The notes: generated by a model from the letters alone, not told the origin. A DNA stretch of 64,000 bases from Ananas comosus (GCF_001540865.1 NC_033621.1:14483220-14547219); one strand, 5' to 3'. Shown: positions 46,889-58,413, counted from the first letter of the stretch. Numbers and translations are program-made.

Positions 46889-47385
46889 CCCTAAGGGGCC
46901 CGTATTATTCTAACTGCACATTCCTTAATCCAAGAGCCAAAAAACTTATAAGCAACAATGACTTGTATTTTTAAAAGTATAAGAGCTTAATTCATATATA
47001 TTTGAGCTCCTGTACTTTTAAAAGTATAAAGTTATATATATATATAACCCTAAGGGGCCCGTATTATTCTAACTGTACATTCCTTAATCCAAGAGCCAAA
47101 AAACTTATGAGCAACAATGACTTGTATTTTTAAAAGTATAAGAGCTTAATTCATATATATTTGAGCTCCTATACTTTTAAAAGTATAAAGTTATTAGTGC
47201 TTGTAGATTTTTGGCTATTGAATTAAGAAATGTGTGGTTGGAATGATGTGGAAGCTTTAGGGTTGAGTGGGTGGTTGGTTGAATAGTATAATTTAACGAT
47301 TGAAAATGATCAAAGGCGTAGATCTAATGATAAAAAATTTATAAGCATCAAATGCTTGGTACTTTTACAAGCACTATAGGAGTAT
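46887..47385. mobile_element. Foldback type B (B8-B10) with a 159-bp tandem duplication
   Basis: The text from AACCCTAAGGGGCCCG at 46887 recurs at 47046, period 159, almost unchanged. The right part (47160-47385) is a full type-B body with GTTGAGTGGGTGGTTGGTTG. Confidence 0.7.
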
Positions 47386-47761
47386 TTTTACTTCTTGTAA
47401 AATCTTAAGTTTTAAGATTTGATATAACATATTCTATCTGAGACTAGATTTATTCTATCCTTAAAATAGGGTTGAGAGCGGAATATGATATGCCGATCTA
47501 GGTATTTGATTGCGCTCCTCATACATCAAATGTTGTAAACTTGTTGAATAAATAAAAAATATATATACTGAACATTCTATTCATGATACAAACAAGTCCT
47601 TTATCCCCGTGACATCCATGGTAAATTATTAATTTCTTTTTTTAGTTTGTAAGATAAATATTCTTACAACTACTGAATGTTTCTTCGCAATAGCTTTTTC
47701 TTCTTATGTTTCGCTTTATTCTTTTTGGAAAGGTCCAAAGTTACAAAAACCCTGGTCAATA
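47386..47761. other. Intergenic DNA
   Basis: No supported feature. Confidence 0.4.
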
Positions 47762-47908
47762 GTCCCCGGCGCAAATGGCAAAGAATTTGGTGATAGGTAT
47801 CCGAGATTCTAAGTTCGAATCCTAATTGATTCATATTTTCAGCTAAGTTTATTTCTAAATAAAATAAACAAATTAAGTAGGTAGCATGTTATCTATTTTT
47901 CAAAAAAT
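47762..47908 (+). mobile_element. tRNA-derived SINE, copy 3
   Basis: CGGCGCAAATGGC (A-box-like), AGTTCGAATCCTAATT (B box) and the body CTAAGTTTATTTCTAAATAA are present, followed by an A-rich tail. It has the best B box of the five copies. No clear duplication. Confidence 0.8.
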
Positions 47909-48778
47909 AAGATTAGCGCTCTTAGGTTTTGCTTATCCAAACTAAGTTCAAATCCAATTATTGCCTTTAATTATGTCACGCAAGTATTTTCCATAGTCAA
48001 ATAAGTTCTCTTTTTTTTTTCTTTTTTTTTCTTTTTTTTTTTTGAGGAAAAAAGCATAGGGAATTATGGCAACATTAGTGTGACCTACCACACCTAACTT
48101 GCACCATCTGCTGTAACATCTTATTAATTAATGCATTATTTGAAGTTGACCAACTTATTTTATGAGAAAGTGCAAGTGTATGGATTATTCACTATAATAA
48201 AAGTTCACGGAATTTAATGCAATTTGGGCACCAACCATACGTATGTTTTTAAATTAGTACATAAATAGTATCGCATCAGATAATTAACGAGAGAATAATG
48301 ACTTAAATATAAACTAATAGATTAAAATTTATAGGCTTGAGTTTTTCTGTTTGACGAATTTTATTAGATAGGTGTAATCTATTTTGCTAGAAGCCTTTAT
48401 AAAACTACATTTAAAACATCTTGATTATTTGTTTTTTTGTATCTCAAAGGTTGAACTCATAATTTTGAGAAAGTTATCAGCATCGGCATTCGATATAGCA
48501 CCGCCATTGCGAAATCATTCGAACTCCTATTCATAATTGTACGAAGAGCAGCCTTTGGACTTCCGTAGAATGGGAGGTGAAGTTGAGTTCACGAAACTTG
48601 TAATTTCCTTGTTTTCTAACTTCAGCTTTTGAACAACCCCTTCAACTTTTTATTCCGAAAAAATAGTTTATTTCTAACGTTTCAGTGTGTTATGTATAAT
48701 AATTTAACCAGCAGCAACAAAATAATTTTCCTTGTTGAGAAGTGAGTAAGTAAATCCCACTTTTTTTAAAGCATTATT
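47909..48778. other. Intergenic DNA with T-rich runs
   Basis: Poly-T runs at 48011-48045. No gene seen. Confidence 0.45.
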
Positions 48779-49592
48779 TTGTCTTTGGAACACAAAATTT
48801 GCTCCTTACCTCTTGTTGAGCCAATTAGGCACGGACAAATGGTACGCCGGTATTTCATTCAAAGACGTCAATATTGTTGTACACCAGGAGCACCGGAAGA
48901 GTTTAAAAAGCAAACCGTCGCGCCAATTAAGAGAGGTTACAGTAACCGCAAGCAGTTGCAAGCGGTTCCGATCGGCTGAAAGTGGGCTGAAAGTGGTCCG
49001 AAAAATTAAGAGATAGTGTCCGATCGTATAAGAGCAATAACTGATCAAGGGGCAATCTATAAATAGGTCAATAACGCCCTAAAAAGATATCTTTTTCCTT
49101 GTGAATAAAAGACCGCCCTTATTTCCTCGCAATTTCCTGCATTTTCTAGAAGTAGTCTACTTATAATTCTTTCTTTCTAGCACTTATTGTTCTTCTTAGG
49201 AGTAGTTCTTTAAGTAAATCAACCGAGTCTGCATGCCATCCGGCACATTGAACCCCTATACTTCTTACCAGTTAATATAAAGGCATTCGGTTCTTCAAAC
49301 CGACCAATTCTTGTGTTCTTTAGTCATTCGGCTCCTCGGCCGACTTCAGTTCTTGCCTGATCCATACATTCGGCTTATCCAGCCGAACCAAATTTATTGT
49401 AGAAGTTTTGAACTCGGCTGATCCGATCCCTCATCAGCCAAATCGCTTGATCGATCGAAGGGCGCAAATTTCGAGGGTCACCTTCCGAAGCCGTTTTCAT
49501 CCCGACACACTCCCCGAGGAGGATCTTTGACTGGGTCAGAGGTCAGGAAATTCGGCTAGCTAACACCTCTAAAAGTGAGCATTTAATTTACA
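48779..49592 (+). repeat. Probable LTR fragment
   Basis: CTATAAATAGG near 49056 is a clear TATA box. After it comes a T-rich leader with repeated TTCGGCT/AGCCGA words, ending in CCCGAGGAGGATCTTTGACTGG-like text as in Tat-type gypsy LTRs. Neither terminus is visible and the right side is cut by the Helitron at 49594. Confidence 0.45.
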
Positions 49593-49593
49593 A

Positions 49594-50628
49594 CTAGTTA
49601 AGGGACACGCGCGATGCTGCGGGTAGATATTTTAAAATTTAATCTTTAAAATTAGTTATAAAAATTAATTTTAGAATAATTATGTGATATTACGGACAAA
49701 TTACAGAACAATTTTAAATAAATACAACTATCTTTCCTAATATAGAAAATATAAGGAGCTCTCTCAACAATAAGCTATTTTGAAATAATTTTTCAACTTT
49801 ATTAAATATTTTCTTATCTTGTTCTCTTTTGTTTGCTTTTATATTACTAATTTTATAATGTTATTTATGTTATTTCTAATCTTTTGAGGGTACAAATAAA
49901 ATTACCCTATGCTAATTATTCCAAATATGGCCACGTGTTTAAGGAATAAATGGTACAATTAGCACATTCAAAATTTTTAGTACTCATAATAGTCTCTCAT
50001 TAGTTAGTGAAATGAGAAGAGAAATCTTTTCTTGCATTGTGTACTAATGTTTTAGTTAGTATATTTCATATGATTTTCGCAACTAACTTTCGTAAAATAT
50101 AAAATTATATATAATTTATATCTGAATTCTCAATATTATAAAATTAATATTTATATTTAATACCAACGTCTAAACTATTTGACAATTATTTATATATTTT
50201 AAAATTTATAATAAAAAAGACTAAAGTAGATTGAAAATTTAAAAAATTATTTTTAAATTTAATGCTCAATTGAAGAATTTAATGCTCAAAAAAAAAAAGG
50301 CCCCACATGCCTGCCTTCAATTGTTTAGGTCCAGAGATTGTTTTATTTTGGTATATCTCTTGGTAATACTTTAGTATTATAAAAATATATATGCTATTAA
50401 TTAATATATGCTTGCTTTGTTTAGGTCGAGAAAATTTTTTATGCTTTTTTGACTCATCTAATGTCATATGAAAAATAAAGAAAAAGGCTTTGCTGTACAA
50501 TAGGGAATCCCTCTTCCATGGCTGGGCCCCCACCATGCGCGCGCGCCCGGGCCCCGCGCCGCGCCCTCGCCCAGCCCGCCTTTCGCTGCCACGTGTGCAG
50601 TTATTGAGGAATAATAAATCTATATAGA
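49594..50628 (-). mobile_element. Non-autonomous Helitron, copy 3
   Basis: On the minus strand it starts TCTATATAGATTTATTATTCC after an A, has CACGTGGC about 35 bases in like the other two, and ends CCCGCAGCATCGCGCGTG, TCCCTTAA, CTAG, then T. The hairpin stem is weaker than in copies 1 and 2. A GC-only block (50535-50582) lies near its 5' side. Confidence 0.7.
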
Positions 50629-51053
50629 TTTCTATATTTCAAGCATTCCTGTACAACTATTAGTTTTTATATACAATTTTTAGTTCCCTGGACTCTTGGA
50701 AACAACTGTTCAGTAGGAACATATACTTTATAAGAAAAACATATTTTTTTTTATGGTTGAATTAGTCAATATGCGCTATCTCAGGAATCTGGAGGCTAGC
50801 TGGAGCATGCGTGGGATCGAACCACCAACCGGGACCAACGAAATTATGATAACTAATAAATAGAAAATTTTTTTTCTCAATTTTTAAATACAGAATTATC
50901 TTTTTTTATAGTACGCCGAAGTCTATCCATTCTATAACTACTTTAATCACAACATGCTTAGTTCTCTCCACCTCTTTAGCCTAATCACAACCCAAAGTAT
51001 TATAACCAGATTAAAATATTCAACCTATTATACTTTTTAGATAATACTATTTT
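50629..51053. other. Intergenic DNA
   Basis: AT-rich; no gene. 50800-50850 has GGGATCGAACCACCAACCGGGACC, retroelement-like. Confidence 0.4.
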
Positions 51054-51213
51054 TTTTTTTCATTTTCTTTTGAGAGATAGGTAGCACGCTACCCGCTTCG
51101 TTTTATTTCATTTAGAAATAAGCTTAGCAAGAAATGTGAATTAACTAGCATTCGAACTTGAGTCTCGGGCACCAACCATCAAACCTTTTGCCACTTGCTC
51201 TAGAAACGGTCGG
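51054..51213 (-). mobile_element. tRNA-derived SINE, copy 4
   Basis: TAGATAATACTATTTT at 51038-51053 and 51214-51229 is a perfect 16-bp target duplication. On the minus strand: TAGAGCAAGTGGC A box, AAGTTCGAATGC B box, body, T/A tail (the T run on the plus strand). Confidence 0.95.
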
Positions 51214-51450
51214 TAGATAATACTATTTTCAATTTTATTATACTTTATATATAATACTATTTCAGATCTTTGGAGTGTCATAGATAGTATATATGTATTT
51301 GAAAACTTAGTAGAACAAGGTCCATTGAATCAAATGACGTGTGAGCTGCGTTCTTTCTCATTATCTTTATAACAACGATAGTAATATTTTTCTCCACAAC
51401 CCTTCTTTCTTTAAAGTACTATGTTATTATTTACTCTTGATCAATGATTT

Positions 51451-51914
51451 AAAAACTGGCTCGAATTGGTCGGTTCGGCCAGTCCAACCATGACCAAATC
51501 TATAAAATAGATTGGTTCAATCCTTTAGACCCTTCGAACCGGCAATTTAATTATTTAACAAACGAACATGGCCCGATTTTAATTAAACTGGTTGGATTTT
51601 TATATCAAGTCATATTAAAATTTAACCACCTAAAATCAACTTAGATAATTTTATTTTCAATTCGCACAAATATATTATTCTTATAAAAGTGATATTTGAA
51701 AACTTATATTTACTTTATCTTGTAATTCATTATGGTACAAGAATAATAATGCATATATAATTTATATATAATAAATTTATTAATAATTAAATATTATGAC
51801 ATTATACTTACGTAATTTGTTCAATCAATAGTTAGCAGTTGATCCATTGATTGATTCAGTGATTCTTAACTTAGTAATATTTTTGGATCATTATTTGACT
51901 CGATTTTTAAAACA
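51451..51914. mobile_element. MITE-like inverted-repeat element
   Basis: GATTTAAAAACTGGCTCGAAT on the left and ATTTGACTCGATTTTTAAAAC on the right are inverted partners. AT-rich interior. No duplication established. Confidence 0.5.
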
Positions 51915-53240
51915 ATATTGCTTTCGATGTCACGACGATGACATGCATTTAATTTAAGATTTTAAAAATGCACAAGACCTCCTAAACTACAGGTGAAGTT
52001 CATCTGAGTCACCATGCCTTCACTTTAATTTTGTTAATTTTAGTTTATTTTCATGAAACAAAAATTATCAGAAATTTTGTTATATTTGTAACAATAATTA
52101 TATTCATTAATTAATAATTGTTTGGAATATGTATCTCCATTGGGATACGACTTTTCTACGTACTCATGCTTAATTACGACGCATACGTAGCAAGATGGAT
52201 TTCAACCGTTGGATGTTGACGGCTGAGATCGATCTGTTCCTCAGCCAACATTTGATTGTATAGTTAAAGTGCGCTGAATTTTTTTGTGCATGTGGTTGGA
52301 CATAACGTGCACTTTTTTTATTTTTATTAAGGTTAATGTTTGACGAAATTATTTGTTATGAATAAATTTGAATATTTAATTTTAAAAGATCACAATAAAG
52401 AATTTAAAATAAATAAATAAAAAGAAATATAGTTAGAGGGTAAATTTTAAAACTGCCCAAAAATACTCGTAGTTTCCTATTTAGATTTAGAGAATAAATT
52501 TGTTGAGCAATGCTATCGATACATCCCAAAGTGGGGCATATATATATATCTTATACCCAGTCCATCTCAAGGCTATTAATACTCTACTTATTACAAGAAT
52601 TTTTTTTTATTTTTAATAAAAATTATTTAAATTTTTATCAATCCTGCAATAGGAGTGTAAGATCTATACCAATTTTTGGATCTACAAAAAGCATGTGACA
52701 AGTAGAGTATTAATACTATAATAAATTAGTACTAAGATTTTTTTTTTCAGTGAGATTTGTGTAGGAATTTGATTCTTTTGCTCCTTTAAAGTTCTCGACA
52801 TTTGTAATTGGGTAGGATAGAATATTTCTGCTGTTAATGATTTATTTTATTACGAAAAGAAATAATTTAAAGGCTAAATATACTATATATTCTAAGCATT
52901 TGATCACACTTCTCATCTATCAAGCGAAGATGCATGAACATTTTATTTGAAATATCTCTTTGATTTAACCAAGAAGTTTGTAATATTTGGTATATAAAAA
53001 TGATTACAAAAGTTAATTTGAGACAGAATACTAGAATACTATAATTTATCTTTAATACAGTTTTTCCTAATAAGATAAATCTTTTTATGGATGAAATATA
53101 ATATCCTTTCAAATTATGAATAGTAAGCTCATTTAAGAAGCAAAAAATATAAATCTCTAGCTATATTTTCAATCACACAAAAAATTTTTATACCAAATAA
53201 GCCATTCAATTATTCTTTCTTCCCATGTCCAATTAATGTT
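51915..53240. other. Upstream spacer of the NHL gene
   Basis: AT-rich, with a GC-richer patch at 52140-52310 containing ACGCATACGTAGC and AACCGTTGGATGTTGACGGC. No coding frame supported. Confidence 0.45.
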
Positions 53241-53259
53241 GTTCGTGTAGCTACTACTT

Positions 53260-53411
53260 TTTTTTTTTTAAAAAAATAGGTAGCACGCTACTCGCTTCGT
53301 TTATTTTATTTAGAAATAAATTTAGCTGAAAATATAAATCAAGTAGAATTCGAACTTGAAACCTCAGGTACCAATCATCAAATCCTTTGCCACTTATTTT
53401 AGAGACAGTCA
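53260..53411 (-). mobile_element. tRNA-derived SINE, copy 5
   Basis: GTTCGTGTAGCTACTACTT (53241-53259) and GTTCGTCTAGCTACTACTT (53412-53430) form an 18-of-19 target duplication. The T run on the plus strand is the tail. It lies 275 bases before the NHL start codon, within its likely promoter. Confidence 0.95.
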
Positions 53412-53560
53412 GTTCGTCTAGCTACTACTTATCTCACAAATTATAGTTGTACTACCAATAAGCAAAAAAAAAATTCTTATTTCCCAATCATCAAACATTA
53501 TTTAAGACAATTGGTTAAATCCACTCTCTCCTTTTCTCTTTTTTATTTGAGAAATACAAA

Positions 53561-53587
53561 GTCTACAACCCAGAAAGGGTTGTAGAC
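53561..53587. promoter_or_regulatory. Perfect hairpin upstream of the NHL gene
   Basis: GTCTACAACCC and GGGTTGTAGAC pair over 11 bases around the loop AGAAA. It lies 118 bases before the start codon, in promoter or 5' UTR. Confidence 0.7.
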
Positions 53588-53704
53588 TACATAGCATTAC
53601 TCTTTTTAAACTCTATGTCCCCCTCATCCAACCTAACAATTTGCATTCAACTTGGGAAAGAAGAGAAACCTAAGAGAAAGAGAGAGGAGATCGACCAGCT
53701 AAAT

Positions 53705-55184
53705 ATGGTGAAGGACTGCGGCGGCCACGACCATGACGACGACTGCGAGTGCTGCCCCATACTATCGATACTATCGATCTTTGCCTGCTGTTCCTGCAGC
53801 GAAGACGATTGCGAGAGCAGGAAGATATGGTGCATCATCGCCTGGTTTGTCGTCGGCCTCGCCGTCCTCTTCGGCTTCATCGTCCTCATCATTTATCTAA
53901 TCCTCCACCCGTCGAAGCCCCATTACGAGCTCGACGGCACGACCGTCTCCAACCTCACCCTCTCACCCGATCACTACTTCCTCTCCGTCATCGTCCAGGT
54001 AAAAGCTTAAACTGTTAGAAAACGATAACTACTTTACAATTATATATTTCATGACATGTTGCGAATTTCGAAATAAATTGATGGTGTGATGCGGAAGAAT
54101 TTAAACTCAGAATATTGCGAAAAATATGAAAATTTCAATTGCAAATGGGGTTAGTGAAGTGCGATTATTCACTACTATTTGTATTATCTAAAATCCATAA
54201 ATTTTTAAGCTGGCGGACACCGGTATTTTAGAATTGGGGCAATTATTTATATACCTCTAAAAAAAGTTTTAGACTTTTTTATTTAACTCACATAGAAGGC
54301 TAATATAAAAAAATACATTTCTAACGTTTCAAACTCTTTCAAATATATTTCTAAATTTAGATTTTATTAGTGAACTGTTAATAACAATCGTTATATCTGT
54401 AAACTTACTATTTTGTTCTTTCAAATATATTCTTCTGTTGTCAGCAACTTTTCTTATTTATTCTTAAGTTAGGGATAAAAAAAATATTTGAAATTTTTAT
54501 TTTTTCAAATATATTATTTATTATGATCGAAGTTTATTATTTGTCCTTGAGTTAGGGCAAAAGAGGTATTTTAACTTATATTTAACTCTAATAGAAATTT
54601 AACTTGAGATGACTTAACGGATATTAACAGCGGGATTACTTTTAAATAACGAAAGAATATACAAAAAAATATATTCGAAACAAAAAATATATATATAAGA
54701 TATTTCAAAAATTTTGAGAGATACATTGATAATTATTCTTTTATTCTTTTAACATTCTATATATATTCTGCTGACGCAGATCACATTGACGACGAGGAAC
54801 CCCAACGACGGCGTCGGGATCTACTACGACAAGCTCGACGTGTACGCGGTGTACAAGGAGCAGCAGATCACGGCGCCGGTGCTGCTCCCGGCGAGCTACA
54901 TGGGCCACGAGGACGTCGCGGTGTGGTCGCCGTACCTGATCGGGACGGACGTCCCCCTCACGCCGGGCCTCGCCGCCGCGCTTGCCGACGACGAGGCCGC
55001 GGGGATTTTGCTCATCAACGTGAAGGTCGACGGCATGCTCCGGTGGAAGGTCGGCTCCTGGGTCTCCGCACACTACTACATTTTTGTGAACTGTCCCGCG
55101 TTTTTAACGGTCGATAACGGTAACGGCGTTGGGCCGGCGCGCTATCATTTCCAGCAGATGTCGACTTGTAGCGTGGAAGTTTGA
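53705..55184 (+). CDS. NDR1/HIN1-like (NHL) LEA_2 membrane protein, two exons
   Basis: Exons 53705-53998 and 54780-55184 join in phase across a GT..AG intron to give 232 residues. The N-terminus is Asp/Cys-rich (DHDDDCECCP), one membrane span covers about residues 41-67 (WCIIAWFVVGLAVLFGF...), followed by HPSKPHYELDGTTV, which is the usual start of the outer part in this family, and an LEA_2 domain (NPNDGVGIYYDKLDVYAVY onward). Such proteins sit in the plasma membrane with the LEA_2 part outside; several take part in defence and stress signalling. A further in-frame ATG at 53615 would add 30 residues, mostly charged; I prefer 53705 because its start resembles relatives. Exon 2 is very GC-rich, exon 1 less so. 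A MITE fills the intron. Confidence 0.92.
54241..54737. mobile_element. MITE in the NHL intron
   Basis: The left end AATTATTTATATACCTCTAA is mirrored by GAGATACATTGATAATTATT on the right. The inside repeats TTATTTGTCCTTGAGTTAGG-type phrases, shared with 27120-27369. It occupies 54241-54737 of the 54000-54779 intron and leaves the splice sites intact. Confidence 0.7.
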
Positions 55185-55906
55185 CTTGACGGCGCCGTTA
55201 GTTCTCTCTCTCTCTTCTTTTTTTTAATTTTTTTTTTATTTGTTGTTGTATATTTATTTTTTAGATGAAAATGTATTGAAAGATGCTAAACTATTGGACA
55301 GTTTGCAGGAGACTCCCTAACTTATTAATTATTTTAATTTAAGTTGTTTTAATCAGTTGACTTGAAGTTGTTGGTTAACAAAGGGTAAACTTCAAATTGC
55401 CCTCACCTTCTTTGGTATACGGTATTTTTATTTTTTCATTGTGTGGTTCGAACTGTTGCACGTTATCCCACTATAGTTTAATTTTTATTTCACAAAAAAA
55501 TTTTATATCATATAAGGTGGCGAAGTAAGAATTTTTTTAAAAATATAGATTGATAAAGTAAAAAATATGTTAAACTATAGAGTACTTAAAAGTATCTTTT
55601 GTAACATATAGGATGACAAAATAAAAATAAGCTAAGCAACAGGAGAACGAAATGCAACTTTCTAAATGGGGGCAAAGTGAAAATATGTTGTACAATATGG
55701 GGGCAATTGATGGCGTCCACCCTTATGACTCTACGAACTTTTCAATTGGAGCAAAATCCATACCTTTTTTAAGACTTCAATATGTATGTATTACAAGTTT
55801 GTTTTTTTGATAACATGATTTTTTGGTTGGCTCCCAGCCTCCTTTAAAAAAGGTTTTGAGTTTACTTTCCATTTTGACCATTAATTTTATTTTATTCTAT
55901 ATAGAG
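55185..55906 (+). other. 3' flank of the NHL gene
   Basis: T-rich from 55200, then AT-rich. No clear poly(A) signal or further gene. Confidence 0.4.
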
Positions 55907-56384
55907 TAGGAGTGGAAACGAGCCGAGCTCGAGCAAGCTTACGCCAGCTCAAGCTTGGCTTGAAATTAATTTCAAGTCTAAATTTAGACTCAAGCCTGAC
56001 TTGAAATTAATTCGAGCCGAGCTCGAGCAAGCCTAACTTCGAGTCGAGCGAGCTCGAGCCCTAAATGAGCTGCTTGAAATTCTTAACACCGTCCAATCTA
56101 TAGTTTAATTTTTATAAAACATTATCTAAAATTTGATATAAAAAGTATCTAATAGTTTAACGTACAAAATGAATGCATGAAATATGATATTATAATACTA
56201 AAAAAATTAGGAAAATCGACTCTGCGAGGAAGTAAAAAAGAGAGAAAGAGAGCAATTAGAGTAGGATTTTGCTGGTTTGATTTTGTGGGCCCAATAATCT
56301 AAATTCTAGATACATATAATTAAAATACATAATATATACTTTTTATATAATTAAAATATATATTATATATAATTATATGTATAT

Positions 56385-56615
56385 AGAGTTTTTGACTATT
56401 ATATATTTTTTTTATGAGTATAAACCCTTTTATACTCATGAGTTTTTTACCGTTAGATCTATCATTTTGACCATTTCCATCCGTTAAATCATACTATTCA
56501 ACGAACCACCCACTCAATCTTAGGGGACCACTATCATTCTAATTGCACATTCAATGACTGAAAATTTATAAGTATAAAAATGGTCTATACTTATAAGAGT
56601 ATAGTAGTCCAAGCC
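56385..56615. mobile_element. Foldback element, type B (B11)
   Basis: The end word ATGAGTATAAACCCTTTTATACTCATGAG is like that of type-A copies A7 and A9. The body CAACGAACCACCCACTCAATC is type B, inverted. Confidence 0.75.
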
Positions 56616-56624
56616 TATATATAT

Positions 56625-56855
56625 AGAATTAGGCTACTATACTATTAATAGTACAAACCGCTTGCAATTAGGTTTTTGGTCCTTAGATGAAGGGATATGC
56701 GGTCAGAATGATGGTAGCCCCCTAGAGTTGAGTGAGTGGCTAGTTGAGTAGCATGATCTAACGAATGAAAATGGCCAAAGAGATAGATCTAACAGCAGAA
56801 AACTCGATAGCACCAAATGCTTGGTACTATCGATAGTATAATAGCCAGACTCTAT
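56625..56855. mobile_element. Foldback element, type B (B12)
   Basis: Ends GGCTACTATACTATTAATAGTAC and GGTACTATCGATAGTATAATAGCC; body GTTGAGTGAGTGGCTAGTTGAG. Confidence 0.8.
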
Positions 56856-56954
56856 ATATATATAGGCAGATCTAATAGCAGAAAACTCAATAGTACAAAG
56901 CGCTTACTATTATGGATAGTATAAATAGTATACTAGCCAGACTATATAGAGAGA

Positions 56955-57160
56955 GAGAGAGAGAGTCCGGCTACTTTATTATTGATAGTACTAAATGCTT
57001 GGTGCTATCGAATTTTGTGCTGTTAGATCATATTATTCAACTAACCACTCACTCAACCCTAGAGGATCACTATCATTCTAATCACACATTTCTTCATTCA
57101 AAGGCCGAAAACCTAATAGTAAGTGGTTGGTATTATTAATAATATAGTAGACTACATATA
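56955..57160. mobile_element. Foldback element, type B (B13)
   Basis: It starts AGAGAGTCCGGCTACTTTATT, the same lead as type-A copies A2 and A9; body TCAACTAACCACTCACTCAACC. Confidence 0.75.
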
Positions 57161-57351
57161 TTTCGAGCTTTTCGAGCTTAATTCGAGCGAGCCGAGTAAT
57201 ACTCAAGCTCGGCTTGAAATTAATTTCGAGCCTAAATTTAGGCTCAAGCTTGCTTAAAATTAATTCAAGTCGAGCTCGAGCGAGCTGAATATCGAGCCGA
57301 ACGTGAGTCGAACACGAGCTGGCTCGCTCATTTGCCAGCCCTAATATAAAG

Positions 57352-57880
57352 AGAGAGAGTAGAGCTATTATACTCTTATGAGTATAGAAGCTTTTATACT
57401 TATAAGTTGTTTTCGATGATGGAACTTCTAAATTGATGATTCATTATGTTAAATATGATTTAGAATATTTGAAACTTCTAGGAAATAACTTTCGTAATTT
57501 TTCGAAATTATAATAAAGTCTATCAATGGGTATAAAATAAATAGTCAAAATCGAATGACGTCCTAAAATGAATAATCGGATTCTTCAATTTATGATCGGA
57601 GTTATTGATCTTTATTTAGGTAGTGAATAGAATTTTCTATAAAAAATTTAATCTATTTCGACTTTTTTATATTGTTAAACTAGCAAGTATCCCATACCAG
57701 TCGTTAAAAATTGTTAATTTTGTGAGTTTTTGATCGTAAGGTAAATGATGTCGAAAAATTATAAAATTTGATTTCTAGAAGTTTTAAATGCTGTAAATAA
57801 CGTTTAACAGTATGAATCGTCGATTCGAAGCTCTATCATCAAAAAAGATTTATGAGTATGAGGACGATCGTACTATAAGA

Positions 57881-57885
<5 letters not shown>
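57352..57885. mobile_element. Foldback element, type A (A7)
   Basis: End word TACTCTTATGAGTATAGAAGC; body TTTTCGATGATGGAACTTC mirrored near 57815-57845. Confidence 0.75.

Positions 57886-57946
<61 letters not shown>
57880..57946. repeat. (GT)n(TA)n microsatellite
   Basis: GTGTGTGTGTGTGT followed by about 50 bases of TA. Confidence 0.95.
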
Positions 57947-57950
<4 letters not shown>

Positions 57951-58151
57951 TTGAGCTGGAATGCTATCGGTAGCAAACATGCTCCGTTGCCATCCATTTG
58001 TTTTCGATGATGGAGCTTTCAAATCGACGATCGACACTGTTGAACATGATCTATACCACTTGAAGTATTTAGAAACCAAATTTCAAATCATTTCGACATC
58101 ATTGACCTAATGATCAAAGGGTTTCAAAATTAGTAATTTTAATGGTAGATA
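57947..58151. mobile_element. Left half of a foldback element, type A (A8), cut at an N
   Basis: It follows the body of A1 (GGTAGCAAAC, TTTTCGATGATGGAGCTTTC, GTTGAACATGATC) and stops at the N at 58152. The right half is missing. Confidence 0.8.
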
Positions 58152-58159
58152 NCTGGTAC

Positions 58160-58413
58160 CTCTTGATTCGAGTCTAAGTCGTACCCATTTTTCGCGGCCA
58201 ATGCTTTGGCAATCCCTACTGATTCCTGAAGTTCAAAATGGTATTGGTGGGTTTTCGACGAAGCAATTAGTAGATAACTTATAATAACTAGCAAATTATT
58301 CTTACTAGAATGGCCACTCCAGTAATGAGAACGGCGGTCGAAAGCAGAGATTGCGCATACTCGAACCCTCGAGGAATGTGAAACTGTGGAAGGCCTTGTG
58401 GTATTTCGCCAAC
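58160..58413 (-). pseudogene. Two exons of a SULTR4-type sulfate transporter (fragment)
   Basis: On the minus strand exon 58413-58306 (after acceptor ...CTATAG, before donor GTAAGA) encodes 36 residues beginning VGEIPQGLPQF and ending TGVAIL; exon 58225-58160 (after CTTCAG, before GTACCAG) encodes 22 residues ESVGIAKALAAKNGY..SNQE. Together they read across the junction as GVAIL-ESVGIAKALAAKNGY, a stretch conserved in plant SULTR4 transporters, which export sulfate from the vacuole. The frame is intact and both introns have proper borders. No further exons are found: downstream the sequence hits an N 6 bases into the intron, and upstream lie only a TA tract and foldback elements. It may be a piece of a real gene misplaced by assembly, or a captured fragment. 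Confidence 0.85.

Larger units (their letters stand above)
55907..57343. mobile_element. hAT-type MITE with GCTCG words, interrupted
   Basis: Ends TAGGAGTGGAAACGAGCCGAG and GGCTCGCTCATTTGCCAGCCC then TA match 13764-14515 in reverse. Flanks ATATAGAG (55899-55906) and ATATAAAG (57344-57351) agree in 7 of 8. Three foldback elements of type B sit in its centre (about 56385-57160). Confidence 0.85.

Noticed and set aside
50535..50582. CpG island or promoter (GCGCGCGCCCGGGCCCCGCG)
   Set aside because: Short GC-only block inside a Helitron with no gene start nearby.
53615..53704. Upstream in-frame ATG extending the NHL protein by 30 residues
   Set aside because: The added residues are mostly charged and unlike NHL N-termini; the ATG at 53705 directly precedes a family-like start.
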